53,937 nt of DNA from assembly GCA_964508715.1 (NCBI GenBank), contig CAZDUX010000021.1:1-53937 (forward strand), read 5' to 3'. The DNA comes from JAKALX01 sp964508715 (GTDB lineage Bacteria > Chloroflexota > Dehalococcoidia > Tepidiformales > Tepidiformaceae). The notes beneath the pieces were generated by a model. It was given only the letters and a program-made list of their open reading frames with translations. It searched no databases and was not told the origin of the DNA. Shown here piece after piece: positions 33,521 to 41,865 of the stretch. How positions within the stretch are numbered: position 1 is the stretch's first letter; every line of letters starts with the position of its first letter. The position numbers and the translations under genes were made by a program.

Positions 33521-34045
33521 TTAGGACCCATGTTTCGCGCGCTGCTCAGCCTGGCGTTCGCCGATCTCCTCCGCCTTGCGATTGTAGATCTGTGGTACGT
33601 CCCACCCGTTCAGACCGGCGTACGTATCGATCTGGCTGCGGTGATGGATATCGTGTTCGAGCATCATCATGAGGATGCGCCAGCCGGCCAGCGTGCCGTC
33701 ACTATCGATCATCCGGATGCGCCGCTCGAGCCATTCGTTTGGGGTGCCGGTGATGAGTTGCGAAAACGCGGCGAAGCTCTCTTCGAGCGCCGGGATCCAG
33801 CGCGCACGGCTGCGAACGTCAGGTGGTGGCGGACTAATCCAGCCGCGGTCGAGGTAGGCGCTCGCGAAGTAAAGCCGCGAGCCTGCCATGTGACCGATGA
33901 GCTTGTTGATGCTCCAGGCTTTCTCGCCTTCACCGGTGGCTGGCGTCCAACCGTCGGCCTCGGGTGGCAGGGCAGCAATGTCGCGCAGTGCGCGCTTGTT
34001 CACCCCCGCGAAATAGCGAAGGAACGCATCAATCGTCGTGAACAC
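33521..34045 (-). CDS. DinB family (DfsB-like four-helix) protein
   Basis: 174 residues in the DinB/YfiT four-helix metal-binding superfamily. Expected metal-ligand histidines are seen in INKLIGHMAGSRLY and in LEHDIHHRSQIDTY. Family members include thiol-dependent transferases using bacillithiol or mycothiol; the role here is unknown. GTG start at 34045 is 6 bases after a TAGAAT hexamer (34052-34057), suggesting a leaderless mRNA. It lies just downstream of dnaE2 on the same strand (73-base gap). The DinB name does not by itself imply SOS control. Confidence 0.88.
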   Translation of the reverse strand: MFTTIDAFLRYFAGVNKRALRDIAALPPEADGWTPATGEGEKAWSINKLIGHMAGSRLYFASAYLDRGWISPPPPDVRSRARWIPALEESFAAFSQLITGTPNEWLERRIRMIDSDGTLAGWRILMMMLEHDIHHRSQIDTYAGLNGWDVPQIYNRKAEEIGERQAEQRAKHGS

Positions 34046-34118
34046 GCGTGCATTCTAGCCACGTTCTCATCTTGTGATGACCATGGTACGCGCTACTCGA
34101 GAGATTTTCGTGGCCGGC

Positions 34119-37100
34119 TCAGCCGAAGTTGTGGGCATCTGGCGCTTCGATGAGCCCGGGCAGAGGGCAGGCGCGAAAGCTCGTGGCGATGATATTCGGC
34201 AGACCGCTGTTCCCGTTATCAACCCGGCCTTTCACGATGACAAATGGTGCGGTGCGCACCAGTTCGCGCTGTTTCTCCTGGAGCTGCAGGTAGACCACCA
34301 CGTTTGCAAGCCCAAACTCGTCTTCGAGAAGCATGAACATCACGCCACTTGCGGTGACCGGCCGCTGCCGGGTGACGACCAGCCCTGCCATCTCTACCAC
34401 CATCCCCTGCGGCAGGCGGTTGGGGTTCATGATCCCGCCGAGGTGGCGGCTTGTGATAAGCCCTTCGTGCAGGAGTGGCCTCACGAGTGCCATCGGGTGG
34501 CGGTCACTGAGTCCGAGCCGGTCGAAATCCCACGCCATCGATTGCCACCTGCTGAGTTCGGGTAAGGCGGCCATGTCCTGTTCAACCGGGAGCGGGAGTG
34601 CGGGCTGCACCGGCTTCGATGCTTTCTTCGATCCAGGAACTCCGGCTGGTGGCTCATGCGTGAGCAGGCCAAGCTGCCAGAGAAGCTCCCGCCGCGGTAG
34701 TCCAAACTCATCGAGTGTGCCTGCACGAATGAGTGATTCCACCTGCTCACGGCCGATGCAAGTCCGCGTGAGGAGGTCGTAGAGCGACCGGAACGGACCG
34801 TTCGCGTCGCGTTCGGCAATGATCTGGTCCGGGGTAGTGGCGATGCCGGTGCGGCCACGCTTCGCAAACCACCCGCCGCCCAATCCCTTCACCTGCTCGA
34901 TACCGAGACGTATGTCACCGTGCTCCGGCCAGGCGCCTGCGCGGCTCAGGTTGATCGCGGGTGGCAGTACCTCGATACCGTGGCGGCGGGCATCGTTCGT
35001 GAGTACCTCCACCGAGTAGAAGCCCATCGGCTGGGCATTGAAGAGCGAGCAGTAGTATTCGGCCGGGTAGTAGTAACGTAACCAGCACGACTCATAGGCG
35101 AGCAATGCAAAGGCGACTGCGTGGCTCTTGGGGAAGCCGAAGGCAGCAAATGCGGCCATCTTTTCGAATGCCACCTCTGCCGCTTCCCGGCTTACCCCCT
35201 TGCGTTCGGCACCGGCATAGAACTCTCCGGCGATCGCCTGCATCGCCTCGGACGAACGTTTGCGGCTCATTGCCCGGCGCAGGCGGTCGGCCTGGCCCGG
35301 GGTGAAACCCGCGACAGCGCAGGAGATCTGCAGCACCTGGTCCTGGTAGAGCACGTGACCGAGCGTCTCGCCAAGGCAATCGGCGAGCAGCGGCGCCAAC
35401 TCCGGGTGCCCGTAGTCGACCTCGATCTCCTCACCACGAGCCAGCGCCTCGCGGTACTCCATATAGGGATGGAACGCGCCGGCCATGATTGGCCCCGGCC
35501 GAATGATGGCGACCTGCACCGCGAGATCGTCGAGGTTCTTCGGCTGGGTTCGTGGCAGTGTCTGGATCTGGGCCCGGCTCTCGATCTGGAAGACGCCCAT
35601 CGTGTCTCCAGCCTTGATCGATGCGTAGATTTCCGGACTGTCGTGCGGAATGCGGCCGAGGTCGACGCGGACACCCTGGGTCTCCTCGATGATATCGAGG
35701 CACTGGTTGACTGCCGAAAGCATGCCGAGGGAGAGGAAGTCGATTTTGACGAAACGCGCGTCGCCGGCCGAATCCTTATCCCACTGGCAGACGAACCGGC
35801 CCTCCATCCGCGCTGGCTCGATCGGGACGACTGATGAGAGTGGGTCGGCCGAGATGACCACACCGCCGACATGCTGGCTGATGTGCCGTGGAAACCCGGC
35901 AACCTGCCCGGCAAGTTCGACGAGATCCTTCCAGATCGGGGCATTGACGAGTGGCCGAAGCTCAGGGATGCGCTGCATCTCTTCAGCAACAGCGGTGGCC
36001 TCGGCGAAGCCGTCACCGAGCTTGTTGAGCTTGGCGAGCACGGGCGCCGGTAATCCCAGTACCTTCCCGACATCGAGGACCGCGCTGCGAAAACGGTAGG
36101 TAGGGAAAGCTGCCACGATTGCGGCGTGCTCTTCGCCATAGCGCGCGTAGATACGCTTCAACAGTTCGTCGCGGATGTCACGCGGGAAGTCCATGTCGAT
36201 ATCAGGCAGGGAGTGAAGCTCCTCGTTCAGGAAGCGCTCGAGGTAGAGGTTGTTCTTCACCGGATCGATATGCGACAGCCCGATGAGGTAGCAGACGATC
36301 GAACTCACCGACGACCCGCGGCCCCGTGCGACGGGCCGTTCATCTGAGGCGAGATCTTTCGGCCGCCCGTGAAGCTCCTGCGCGATTTCATTCACCATCT
36401 GAAGGATGTCCCAGTAGACGAGGAAAAACCCGGTGAGCCCGTGCCTGGCGATGAGTGCCAGCTCGCGTTCGAGGCGGTCGCGAGCATCAGCGCGAGTGGC
36501 CGGTGCTTCGAGCGGGCCATATTTGCGCCTGAATGCCCGCTCGCAGATACCGCGGAGGAAGCTATCAGGGGTCGCACCTTCCGGCACCGGGTAGTCGGGC
36601 AGGCGGTAGGGAAGGTCGCGCGTGAGGTCGAAACGGCAGCGTTCGGCGATGATGATCGTGTTTTCAACCGCCTCCGGGTAGCGCCGGAAGCGGCGGGCCA
36701 TCGCCTCAGGACTCTTGAGGAAGAACTCGGAGTTCGGACGGCGCACCTGGTGCGAATTGTCGAGTGTCAGGCGGTGCTGCACAGCCACGAGCACATCATT
36801 CAGGCGGTGCCGTTCGCGGACGTGGTAGTGGGCGTTGTTTGTGGCGACCAGTTCGAGGCCGGTGCGTTCGGCGAGCTCAGCCAGGTCCTTCATTCGGCGC
36901 GTATCGCCATAGACGTCGTGATGCTGGATCTCGATGTAGAAGTGCGCGGGACCGAACGCCTCACGGTACTGGGCGGCAACGGCCTCGGCCTGGTGACGGA
37001 GCGTGGGGTCGTCCTCGCGCCTGGCGCGGTCGAGGAGCTGTGAAATCTCCCCCCTGTCGCATCCCGAAAGGACGATTATTCCCTCGTTGCGCTGGAAGAG

Positions 37101-37445
37101 CCAGCGCTTCTCCGTTCGAGGTGTGTCCTTGCCATAGGTGCAGTAAGCCTCGCTCAGGATCCGGCAGAGGTTTCGGTAACCTTCGACGCTCTCGGCGAGG
37201 ACGGTGATGTGGCTTGTGGCTTCGCCTTCGCCGGCCAGCGTTAGTTCGGCGCCAGTGATCGGCCGGAGACCTTGCTCGTGTGCCGCTCTGGCGAACTCCA
37301 TCGCCCCATAGAGGTTGTCGTGGTCGGTGATTGCGAGCGCGGGGTAGCCGAGGCGGACAGCCTGGCTGATGAGTTCATCGGTACTGCTTGCACCTTCGCG
37401 GAGCGACCAGCATGAATGGGCGTGAAGTTCGACGAATCCGGCCAT
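34119..37445 (-). CDS. dnaE2: Error-prone DNA polymerase DnaE2 (ImuC)
   Basis: 1108 residues, DnaE2 length. N-terminal PHP domain begins FVELHAHSCWSLREGASS (HAH at 8-10). The polymerase active-site motif PDIDMDF is at 414-420, and LYQDQVLQISCAVAGFTPGQADRLRRAMSRKR is typical of the C-family fingers. A C-terminal OB-like part has GVMFMLLEDEFGLANVVVY. It supports damage-induced mutagenic translesion synthesis, normally with ImuB and ImuA, neither of which is nearby. The ATG at 37445 follows a TATCTT hexamer by 7 bases, and an SOS box lies just upstream. Confidence 0.95.
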   Translation of the reverse strand: MAGFVELHAHSCWSLREGASSTDELISQAVRLGYPALAITDHDNLYGAMEFARAAHEQGLRPITGAELTLAGEGEATSHITVLAESVEGYRNLCRILSEAYCTYGKDTPRTEKRWLFQRNEGIIVLSGCDRGEISQLLDRARREDDPTLRHQAEAVAAQYREAFGPAHFYIEIQHHDVYGDTRRMKDLAELAERTGLELVATNNAHYHVRERHRLNDVLVAVQHRLTLDNSHQVRRPNSEFFLKSPEAMARRFRRYPEAVENTIIIAERCRFDLTRDLPYRLPDYPVPEGATPDSFLRGICERAFRRKYGPLEAPATRADARDRLERELALIARHGLTGFFLVYWDILQMVNEIAQELHGRPKDLASDERPVARGRGSSVSSIVCYLIGLSHIDPVKNNLYLERFLNEELHSLPDIDMDFPRDIRDELLKRIYARYGEEHAAIVAAFPTYRFRSAVLDVGKVLGLPAPVLAKLNKLGDGFAEATAVAEEMQRIPELRPLVNAPIWKDLVELAGQVAGFPRHISQHVGGVVISADPLSSVVPIEPARMEGRFVCQWDKDSAGDARFVKIDFLSLGMLSAVNQCLDIIEETQGVRVDLGRIPHDSPEIYASIKAGDTMGVFQIESRAQIQTLPRTQPKNLDDLAVQVAIIRPGPIMAGAFHPYMEYREALARGEEIEVDYGHPELAPLLADCLGETLGHVLYQDQVLQISCAVAGFTPGQADRLRRAMSRKRSSEAMQAIAGEFYAGAERKGVSREAAEVAFEKMAAFAAFGFPKSHAVAFALLAYESCWLRYYYPAEYYCSLFNAQPMGFYSVEVLTNDARRHGIEVLPPAINLSRAGAWPEHGDIRLGIEQVKGLGGGWFAKRGRTGIATTPDQIIAERDANGPFRSLYDLLTRTCIGREQVESLIRAGTLDEFGLPRRELLWQLGLLTHEPPAGVPGSKKASKPVQPALPLPVEQDMAALPELSRWQSMAWDFDRLGLSDRHPMALVRPLLHEGLITSRHLGGIMNPNRLPQGMVVEMAGLVVTRQRPVTASGVMFMLLEDEFGLANVVVYLQLQEKQRELVRTAPFVIVKGRVDNGNSGLPNIIATSFRACPLPGLIEAPDAHNFG

Positions 37446-37457
37446 CCAACCAAAGAT

Positions 37458-37471
37458 AGAACAAATGTTCT
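37458..37471 (-). promoter_or_regulatory. SOS (LexA) box in the dnaE2 promoter
   Basis: AGAACAAATGTTCT, read on the plus strand, is an inverted repeat with GAAC and GTTC half-sites separated by 4 bases. This is the Gram-positive/actinobacterial LexA consensus (GAACnnnnGTTC). It abuts the -10-like TATCTT (37453-37458 on the minus strand) and lies 12 bases from the start codon. LexA binding there would block dnaE2 transcription until DNA damage. Confidence 0.8.
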
Positions 37472-37491
37472 TAGAACGAAAGAAAACCCCG

Positions 37492-37692
37492 TTAGTCGTT
37501 CTGGATGAGCCGGGCCAGCGTCGCGGCGGCGGCTGTCGCCATGATCGGCTCCCACGACAGGTGGAATGCGCTGTCCTGCCCATAGCGCGATCTCGTCAGC
37601 CGCCCGGGAAGCGTAATCGCCGGCCGCTCGCGCTGCGTGTAGCGGCCCGAACGCAGGTGGCCGCAGACGTAGGCATCCTGGACCAGTTCCAT
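37492..37692 (-). CDS. Small hypothetical protein
   Basis: 66 residues beginning MELVQDAYVCGHLRSGRYTQ. Not recognised. Codons have the high third-position GC of neighbouring genes, which supports real coding. AAAGGTGG lies 5 bases before the ATG at 37692. In-frame ATGs at 37716 and a start at 37755 are alternatives. It ends 46 bases upstream of dnaE2 on the same strand. The SOS box is between them, so dnaE2 has its own regulated promoter. A link to DNA damage is not shown. Confidence 0.5.
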   Translation of the reverse strand: MELVQDAYVCGHLRSGRYTQRERPAITLPGRLTRSRYGQDSAFHLSWEPIMATAAAATLARLIQND

Positions 37693-37822
37693 TGCGTCCA
37701 CCTTTCCTGGTGCCATCTCACCTGATGGCCCTATCGTTACCTTCGGCCCCCTCAACCATTCCCGAAAGGTATGGTCTGGCGATTTTCCAACTGTTTACGT
37801 TCCCGGTGATTCCCGGCAACAT

Positions 37823-38470
37823 GTGGCGGCTGTGACAGAGCGCTATCCACCACCGCTGCGCGCCGAATACTTCCGCCGCGCCGACGAGACAGATGACGCT
37901 CTGTTCTATGAACAGCCCCGCCTCGTTACCCACATCGACGATGCCGCAATCGAAGCGCTCACTTCGTTCTATCGCCAGGTCCTCAAGGACCGCCAGTCCG
38001 TTCTCGATCTCATGTCGAGCTGGATTTCGCATCTTCCTGCAGATACTCCGCTCGAACGTGTGGCAGGGCTTGGGCTGAACGCCGAGGAGCTCGCAGAGAA
38101 CCCGCGTCTGACCGAGCGCATCGTCCAGGACCTGAATGCGAACCCCGCCCTGCCGTTCGAAGACGACTCCTTCGACGCGGCGGTCGTCAGCGTTTCCATC
38201 CAGTACCTGGTTCGCCCGGTTGAAGTCTTCGCCGAAGTTGGACGCGTGCTCCGGCCGGGGGCGCCGTTCGCAGTCGCCTATTCAAACCGAATGTTCCCCA
38301 CCAAGGCAGTCGCGATCTGGCAGCAACTCGGCGACATCGAGCGCGCCGACCTCATCGGCCTCTACTTCCGGCTCTCCGGTGCGTTCGAAGACATGCGTGC
38401 ATTCAACATAAGCCCTGGGCCGGGCTCTGATCCGGTGTTCCTGGTGGTGGCGAAGGCGAACGGCGCATGA
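37823..38470 (+). CDS. Class I SAM-dependent methyltransferase (type 11-like)
   Basis: 215 residues. The conserved acidic loop and following strand NPALPFEDDSFDAAVVSVSIQYLVRPVEVFAEVGRVLRPGAPFAVAYSNR match the second half of Methyltransf_11 domains. The glycine-rich SAM loop is weak: the region near SVLDLMSSWISHL lacks a GxGxG, resembling a subset of plant and bacterial homologues. The substrate is unknown. GTG start at 37823, with another GTG at 37832. The last 68 bases overlap the convergent modC. Confidence 0.83.
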   Translation: MAAVTERYPPPLRAEYFRRADETDDALFYEQPRLVTHIDDAAIEALTSFYRQVLKDRQSVLDLMSSWISHLPADTPLERVAGLGLNAEELAENPRLTERIVQDLNANPALPFEDDSFDAAVVSVSIQYLVRPVEVFAEVGRVLRPGAPFAVAYSNRMFPTKAVAIWQQLGDIERADLIGLYFRLSGAFEDMRAFNISPGPGSDPVFLVVAKANGA

Positions 38471-39527
38471 CATGCAGGTCGGCGGGGGGAAGTTCGAGCG
38501 TCCAGACGCGCTGCTTGGCCACGTGCAGTACCTCGTACGGCCGCGATGCGATCTCCACTTCGAGTGATGGGCCCGCACCGGCCGGGCCGAAGTAGAGGGT
38601 GTGCGTCGGCCCGTAGGCGTACTCCTCGCGAATCGCAGCTTCGATCGTGTTCTCCTGATCTTCGGCGGCGCGCCGCAGGTTCACACGCTCGGCCCGGATA
38701 GCCACATCCACCACCTCCCCGGTCGCAATCCCCGGCTGGCAGCTCGCACAACGCAGCCTGGCCCCATTTGCATCGACGATGAGGCCGTCACCGGTCCTCG
38801 CTATCACATGCCCGGGGAAGACGTTCGATACCCCGGTGAGCTCAGCGACACGACGGCTGGCAGGCCGCCGAAACACCTCATCCCGGCGGTCGAGTTGCAG
38901 CACTCTGCCGCCATCGATGACGGCCAGCCGGTCACCGAGGAGGTGTGCTTCCCGCAAATCGTGGGTCACGAAGACAATCGTTAGCCCCAGCTCGGAGCGG
39001 AGCCGCAGGAGTTCACGGCGTAACCCTGCCCGCAATGCCTCATCGAGCGCACTGAACGGTTCATCCAGCAGGAGGAGCCGCGAATCGCGGGCGAGTGCAC
39101 GCGCGAGCGCGACACGTTGCCGTTGTCCGCCGCTAAGTGTCCGCGGCTTGCGGTCGCCAAACCCATCGAGGCTCAGCAGCGAGAGAAGCGAGGTGACCCG
39201 TGCTTCGCGGTCGGTGCCGGGCGGCATGCCAAACGCGATATTCCCCGCCACGGTGAGGTGGTTGAAAAGTGCCAGCTCCTGGACAACGTATCCCACTCCG
39301 CGCTCCTGGGGAGGAAGGTCGATCCCCCGGGTCGAATCGAAGAGGGTCTTGCCTTCGAATGCCACACGGCCGGAGTCTGGACGGAGGAGGCCCGCGACCA
39401 CTTGAAGTGAGACGCTCTTTCCCGCTCCCGAGTGCCCGAAGAGCACGACGATCTCGTCGCGTGCCTCCAGGTGCGCCTCGTAGGCGAACTCCCCGAGCCT
39501 CAGCGTTGCGTCGAGTTCGAGGCTCAT
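38403..39527 (-). CDS. modC: Molybdate-type ABC transporter ATP-binding protein
   Basis: 374 residues. Walker A GHSGAGKS (31-38), Q-loop VVQELALFNHLT, signature LSGGQ (131-135), Walker B LLLLDEP (151-157) and H-loop VFVTHDLREA. A C-terminal TOBE/MOP-like domain (about 260-360) fits ModC. It powers import by ModB. The ATG at 39527 overlaps the modB stop by 4 bases. The 3' end runs 68 bases into the convergent methyltransferase gene. Tungstate or another oxyanion is possible; the assignment rests mainly on ModA next to it. Confidence 0.9.
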   Translation of the reverse strand: MSLELDATLRLGEFAYEAHLEARDEIVVLFGHSGAGKSVSLQVVAGLLRPDSGRVAFEGKTLFDSTRGIDLPPQERGVGYVVQELALFNHLTVAGNIAFGMPPGTDREARVTSLLSLLSLDGFGDRKPRTLSGGQRQRVALARALARDSRLLLLDEPFSALDEALRAGLRRELLRLRSELGLTIVFVTHDLREAHLLGDRLAVIDGGRVLQLDRRDEVFRRPASRRVAELTGVSNVFPGHVIARTGDGLIVDANGARLRCASCQPGIATGEVVDVAIRAERVNLRRAAEDQENTIEAAIREEYAYGPTHTLYFGPAGAGPSLEVEIASRPYEVLHVAKQRVWTLELPPADLHVMRRSPSPPPGTPDQSPAQGLC

Positions 39528-40342
39528 GGGGTGGCGCTTGCCCGGCCTGTTACCAGCCGAAAGAGCGTGAGCAGGAGCAGTGCGACAGCGAGGAGGACGA
39601 GTGAGAGCGCCACGGCCCCAGCGAGACCGAGCGCACTCCCCTCCAGGGATTGGATGATCGCAAGCGGCATGGTCTGTGTCTTGCCTTCGAAGTTGCCGGC
39701 GAAGATGAGCGTAGCGCCAAGCTCACCCATCGCCCGTGCCCAGCAGAGCACCACCCCGGCGAGGAGTGCGGGCCACACCTGCGGCACAACGATCCGGAAG
39801 AACGTCCTCGTTCGGGATGCTCCCAGCGTGTAGGCCACGAGTTCTACCTGTCGGTCGAACGAGTCGAAGCCACTCCGCGCTGCCCGCACATAGAACGGGG
39901 CCGAGACCAGCAACTGTGCCATCACGACGGCCACGGTTGTGAAGGCGAAGGTGAATCCTGTCCAGGATTCAACCGGTTCGCCGATAAGGCCGCGCCGGCC
40001 GAATGCAGTGAGTAGCGCCACGCCGGCGACCGTCGGTGGCAGGACGATCGGCAGGTCGATGGCTGCATCGATGAGTACCTTTCCGCGGAAGTTGGTGCGC
40101 GAAAGGATGTACGCAACCGGCGTGCCGATGAGGATGGCCAATACCACTGTGACAACGGACGTCCAGAGCGAAAGCCAGAGGGCGTTTCGCACCTGGCCTG
40201 TTCTCATCAACTCCCACGTTCCACCGTCATCGATCGCCCGCTTCACGAGGCCGGCAAATGGCAGCAGGAAGAAGAGCGCGAACACTGTTGCGAGAAGTGC
40301 CACGGTGACACCGGCGGTCCGGTCGAGGATTCGTCCGTTCAC
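39524..40342 (-). CDS. modB: Molybdate-type ABC transporter permease
   Basis: 272 residues with about five to six membrane helices. The EAA loop that docks to the ATPase is visible around QVELVAYTLGASRTRTFFRIVVPQVWPALLAG. LSLWTSVVTVVLAILIGTPVAYILSR near the N-terminus is typical of ModB/CysT permeases. I chose the GTG at 40342, 14 bases after the modA stop. A TTG at 40378 would lengthen it by 12 residues and overlap modA. Second-last gene of the padR-modABC operon. Confidence 0.9.
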   Translation of the reverse strand: MNGRILDRTAGVTVALLATVFALFFLLPFAGLVKRAIDDGGTWELMRTGQVRNALWLSLWTSVVTVVLAILIGTPVAYILSRTNFRGKVLIDAAIDLPIVLPPTVAGVALLTAFGRRGLIGEPVESWTGFTFAFTTVAVVMAQLLVSAPFYVRAARSGFDSFDRQVELVAYTLGASRTRTFFRIVVPQVWPALLAGVVLCWARAMGELGATLIFAGNFEGKTQTMPLAIIQSLEGSALGLAGAVALSLVLLAVALLLLTLFRLVTGRASATP

Positions 40343-40358
40343 GATTGCACCGGTGATC

Positions 40359-41222
40359 TTACGTCCCGGCCGGCGCAAACCCGAATTTCACGAGGATCGC
40401 CTGCCCTTCGCCCGAGCGGAGGAAGCTGATAAACGCGGCCGCAACGTCCTGCTTCTTGCTGTCGCTGATGATAACGACCGGGTACTCGGCAACGAGGTTG
40501 TACGGCGGCGGGATGGCGATGACACGGACATCACCGCCTGCGGCGCCAACATCGGTCTGGTAGACGAATCCCGCGTCGGCCTCACCAAGCTGGACCTTGG
40601 CGAGTACTGCACGGACGTTCGCCTCTTCGCTCTTGAGATTTGCCAGCACCTTTGCCGAGAAATCGGTGCCGAGCCCGGACTCAGTCGACGCATTCGCGAG
40701 GATCTGGCGTGCGTACTTGCCGATTGGGACGGCTTTGCCTGCGAGGACGAGCCGGACGCCTGGCCTGGCAAGGCCGGCGAATGTCTCGATGGCGTGGTCG
40801 TTTGCGGGCACGACGAGGACCGGGGCGTTCCTTGCGAAGATGACCGGCCCCGATGCATGGCCCTGCGATACGACAGCGTCCATGTTGGTGGCATCCGCGG
40901 AAGCAAAGACGTCGGCGGGAGCACCTTCGTTGATTTGCGTCGCGAGTGCCGACGAGGCCGCGAAGTTGAACGTCACCTTCGTGTTCGGGTTTGCCTTGCT
41001 GAACGCCGTTCCCGCTTCGTTGAAGGACTCGGTCAGCGATGAGGCCGCGAAGACGGTGATTTCGCCGGAGAGCGCCTCCGAGGACGATGATTGCCGGGCC
41101 GACGGGGAACCACTGGCGGGCTCCTCCTTTCCGCAAGCTGCGGTGATCACAGCGAGTGAGATAGCCAGCGACGCCAGCAGGATGAGATGCCGGCCTCTCC
41201 CCAGATGCGAACTCCTCGTCAC
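40359..41222 (-). CDS. modA: Molybdate-type ABC transporter substrate-binding lipoprotein
   Basis: 287 residues. A lipoprotein signal peptide ends in the lipobox VITAAC, followed by a Ser-rich linker. ModA motifs are in order: TVFAASSLTESFNEAGTAF, FNFAASSALATQINEGAPADVFASAD, and AGFVYQTDV. The Ser residues of the first two motifs are the oxyanion ligands in ModA. The GTG start at 41222 overlaps the padR stop (GTGA). Molybdate is the likely ligand; tungstate is the main alternative. Confidence 0.92.
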   Translation of the reverse strand: MTRSSHLGRGRHLILLASLAISLAVITAACGKEEPASGSPSARQSSSSEALSGEITVFAASSLTESFNEAGTAFSKANPNTKVTFNFAASSALATQINEGAPADVFASADATNMDAVVSQGHASGPVIFARNAPVLVVPANDHAIETFAGLARPGVRLVLAGKAVPIGKYARQILANASTESGLGTDFSAKVLANLKSEEANVRAVLAKVQLGEADAGFVYQTDVGAAGGDVRVIAIPPPYNLVAEYPVVIISDSKKQDVAAAFISFLRSGEGQAILVKFGFAPAGT

Positions 41223-41767
41223 GCGTTTTCTCCCTTGAGTTCCAGTTCGAGTTCGTCCTGGTAGGCCCGGAGCCAATCGCTGGTTGAGTTGGCGGCTGCA
41301 ACCTTCGAGCGGAGGACGAGCCGCTCAAAACCGGTCGCATCGTTGAGGCGCCCACACATGCGGTCGCGATACGCATCGCATGCCTCCACCTGGGCCCAGA
41401 GCAGCACGAGTTCCTGCGCCGGATCGAGCAGGTGAAGGAAGTAGAGCTTCAGGAGAAAGTCGAGCTTCACCTCCCGCATGCGCTCCACCGGCCGCCGAAG
41501 CCAGGTATCGACTTCACCCTCTCCTGCGGTGGTGAGCTGGAAGATCTTTCGTGGCGGGTGCTGGCCCACCCGCACTTCCCGCCAATTGACGAGGTCCCGC
41601 TGTTCCAGGTTCTTGAGGTAGGCGTAGAGGGCGCTTTGTTCGATCGGACAGACCTCGGCGAGGTCCTGTTCGAACCAGCGTGCCATCTGGTAGCCATGCA
41701 TCGGCCCCAGCAGCCGAAGCAGTGAGAGGATCGCGTATTCATTGACGGTGAGGTCTCGAATCGCCAT
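41219..41767 (-). CDS. PadR family transcriptional regulator heading the modABC operon
   Basis: 182 residues. Winged-helix N-terminus with EYAILSLLRLLGPMHGYQMARWFEQDL and QSALYAYLKNLEQRDLVNWREV, then LTTAGEGEVDTWL, as in PadR. A helical dimerisation part follows (about 90-180, PadR_C-like). The ATG at 41767 follows GTGGAGA; an ATG at 41779 is in frame but inside the inverted repeat. modA follows with a GTGA overlap, so the regulator and transporter are one transcript. ModE or a Moco riboswitch is the usual control of such operons. What it senses is unknown. Confidence 0.88.
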   Translation of the reverse strand: MAIRDLTVNEYAILSLLRLLGPMHGYQMARWFEQDLAEVCPIEQSALYAYLKNLEQRDLVNWREVRVGQHPPRKIFQLTTAGEGEVDTWLRRPVERMREVKLDFLLKLYFLHLLDPAQELVLLWAQVEACDAYRDRMCGRLNDATGFERLVLRSKVAAANSTSDWLRAYQDELELELKGENA

Positions 41768-41778
41768 TTCGTTCTCCA

Positions 41779-41797
41779 CTACTCAAGTCGTGAGTAG
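41779..41797 (-). promoter_or_regulatory. Inverted repeat, candidate PadR operator
   Basis: CTACTCA (41779-41785) and TGAGTAG (41791-41797) form a perfect 7-bp inverted repeat with a 5-base spacer, 11 bases upstream of the padR start and touching its Shine-Dalgarno. The position suggests autorepression by PadR. The sequence differs from the classical ATGT-n8-ACAT PadR site. Confidence 0.5.
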
Positions 41798-41865
41798 TTC
41801 GTCACGGGATACTGCCATGGCGGGGTGGTCCAGGCTATATGACGGCTGTCAGGTTGGCGGGGCGT

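Noticed and set aside
39939..41042. 367-codon plus-strand frame
   Set aside because: Antisense to modA and modB, which form a coherent operon.
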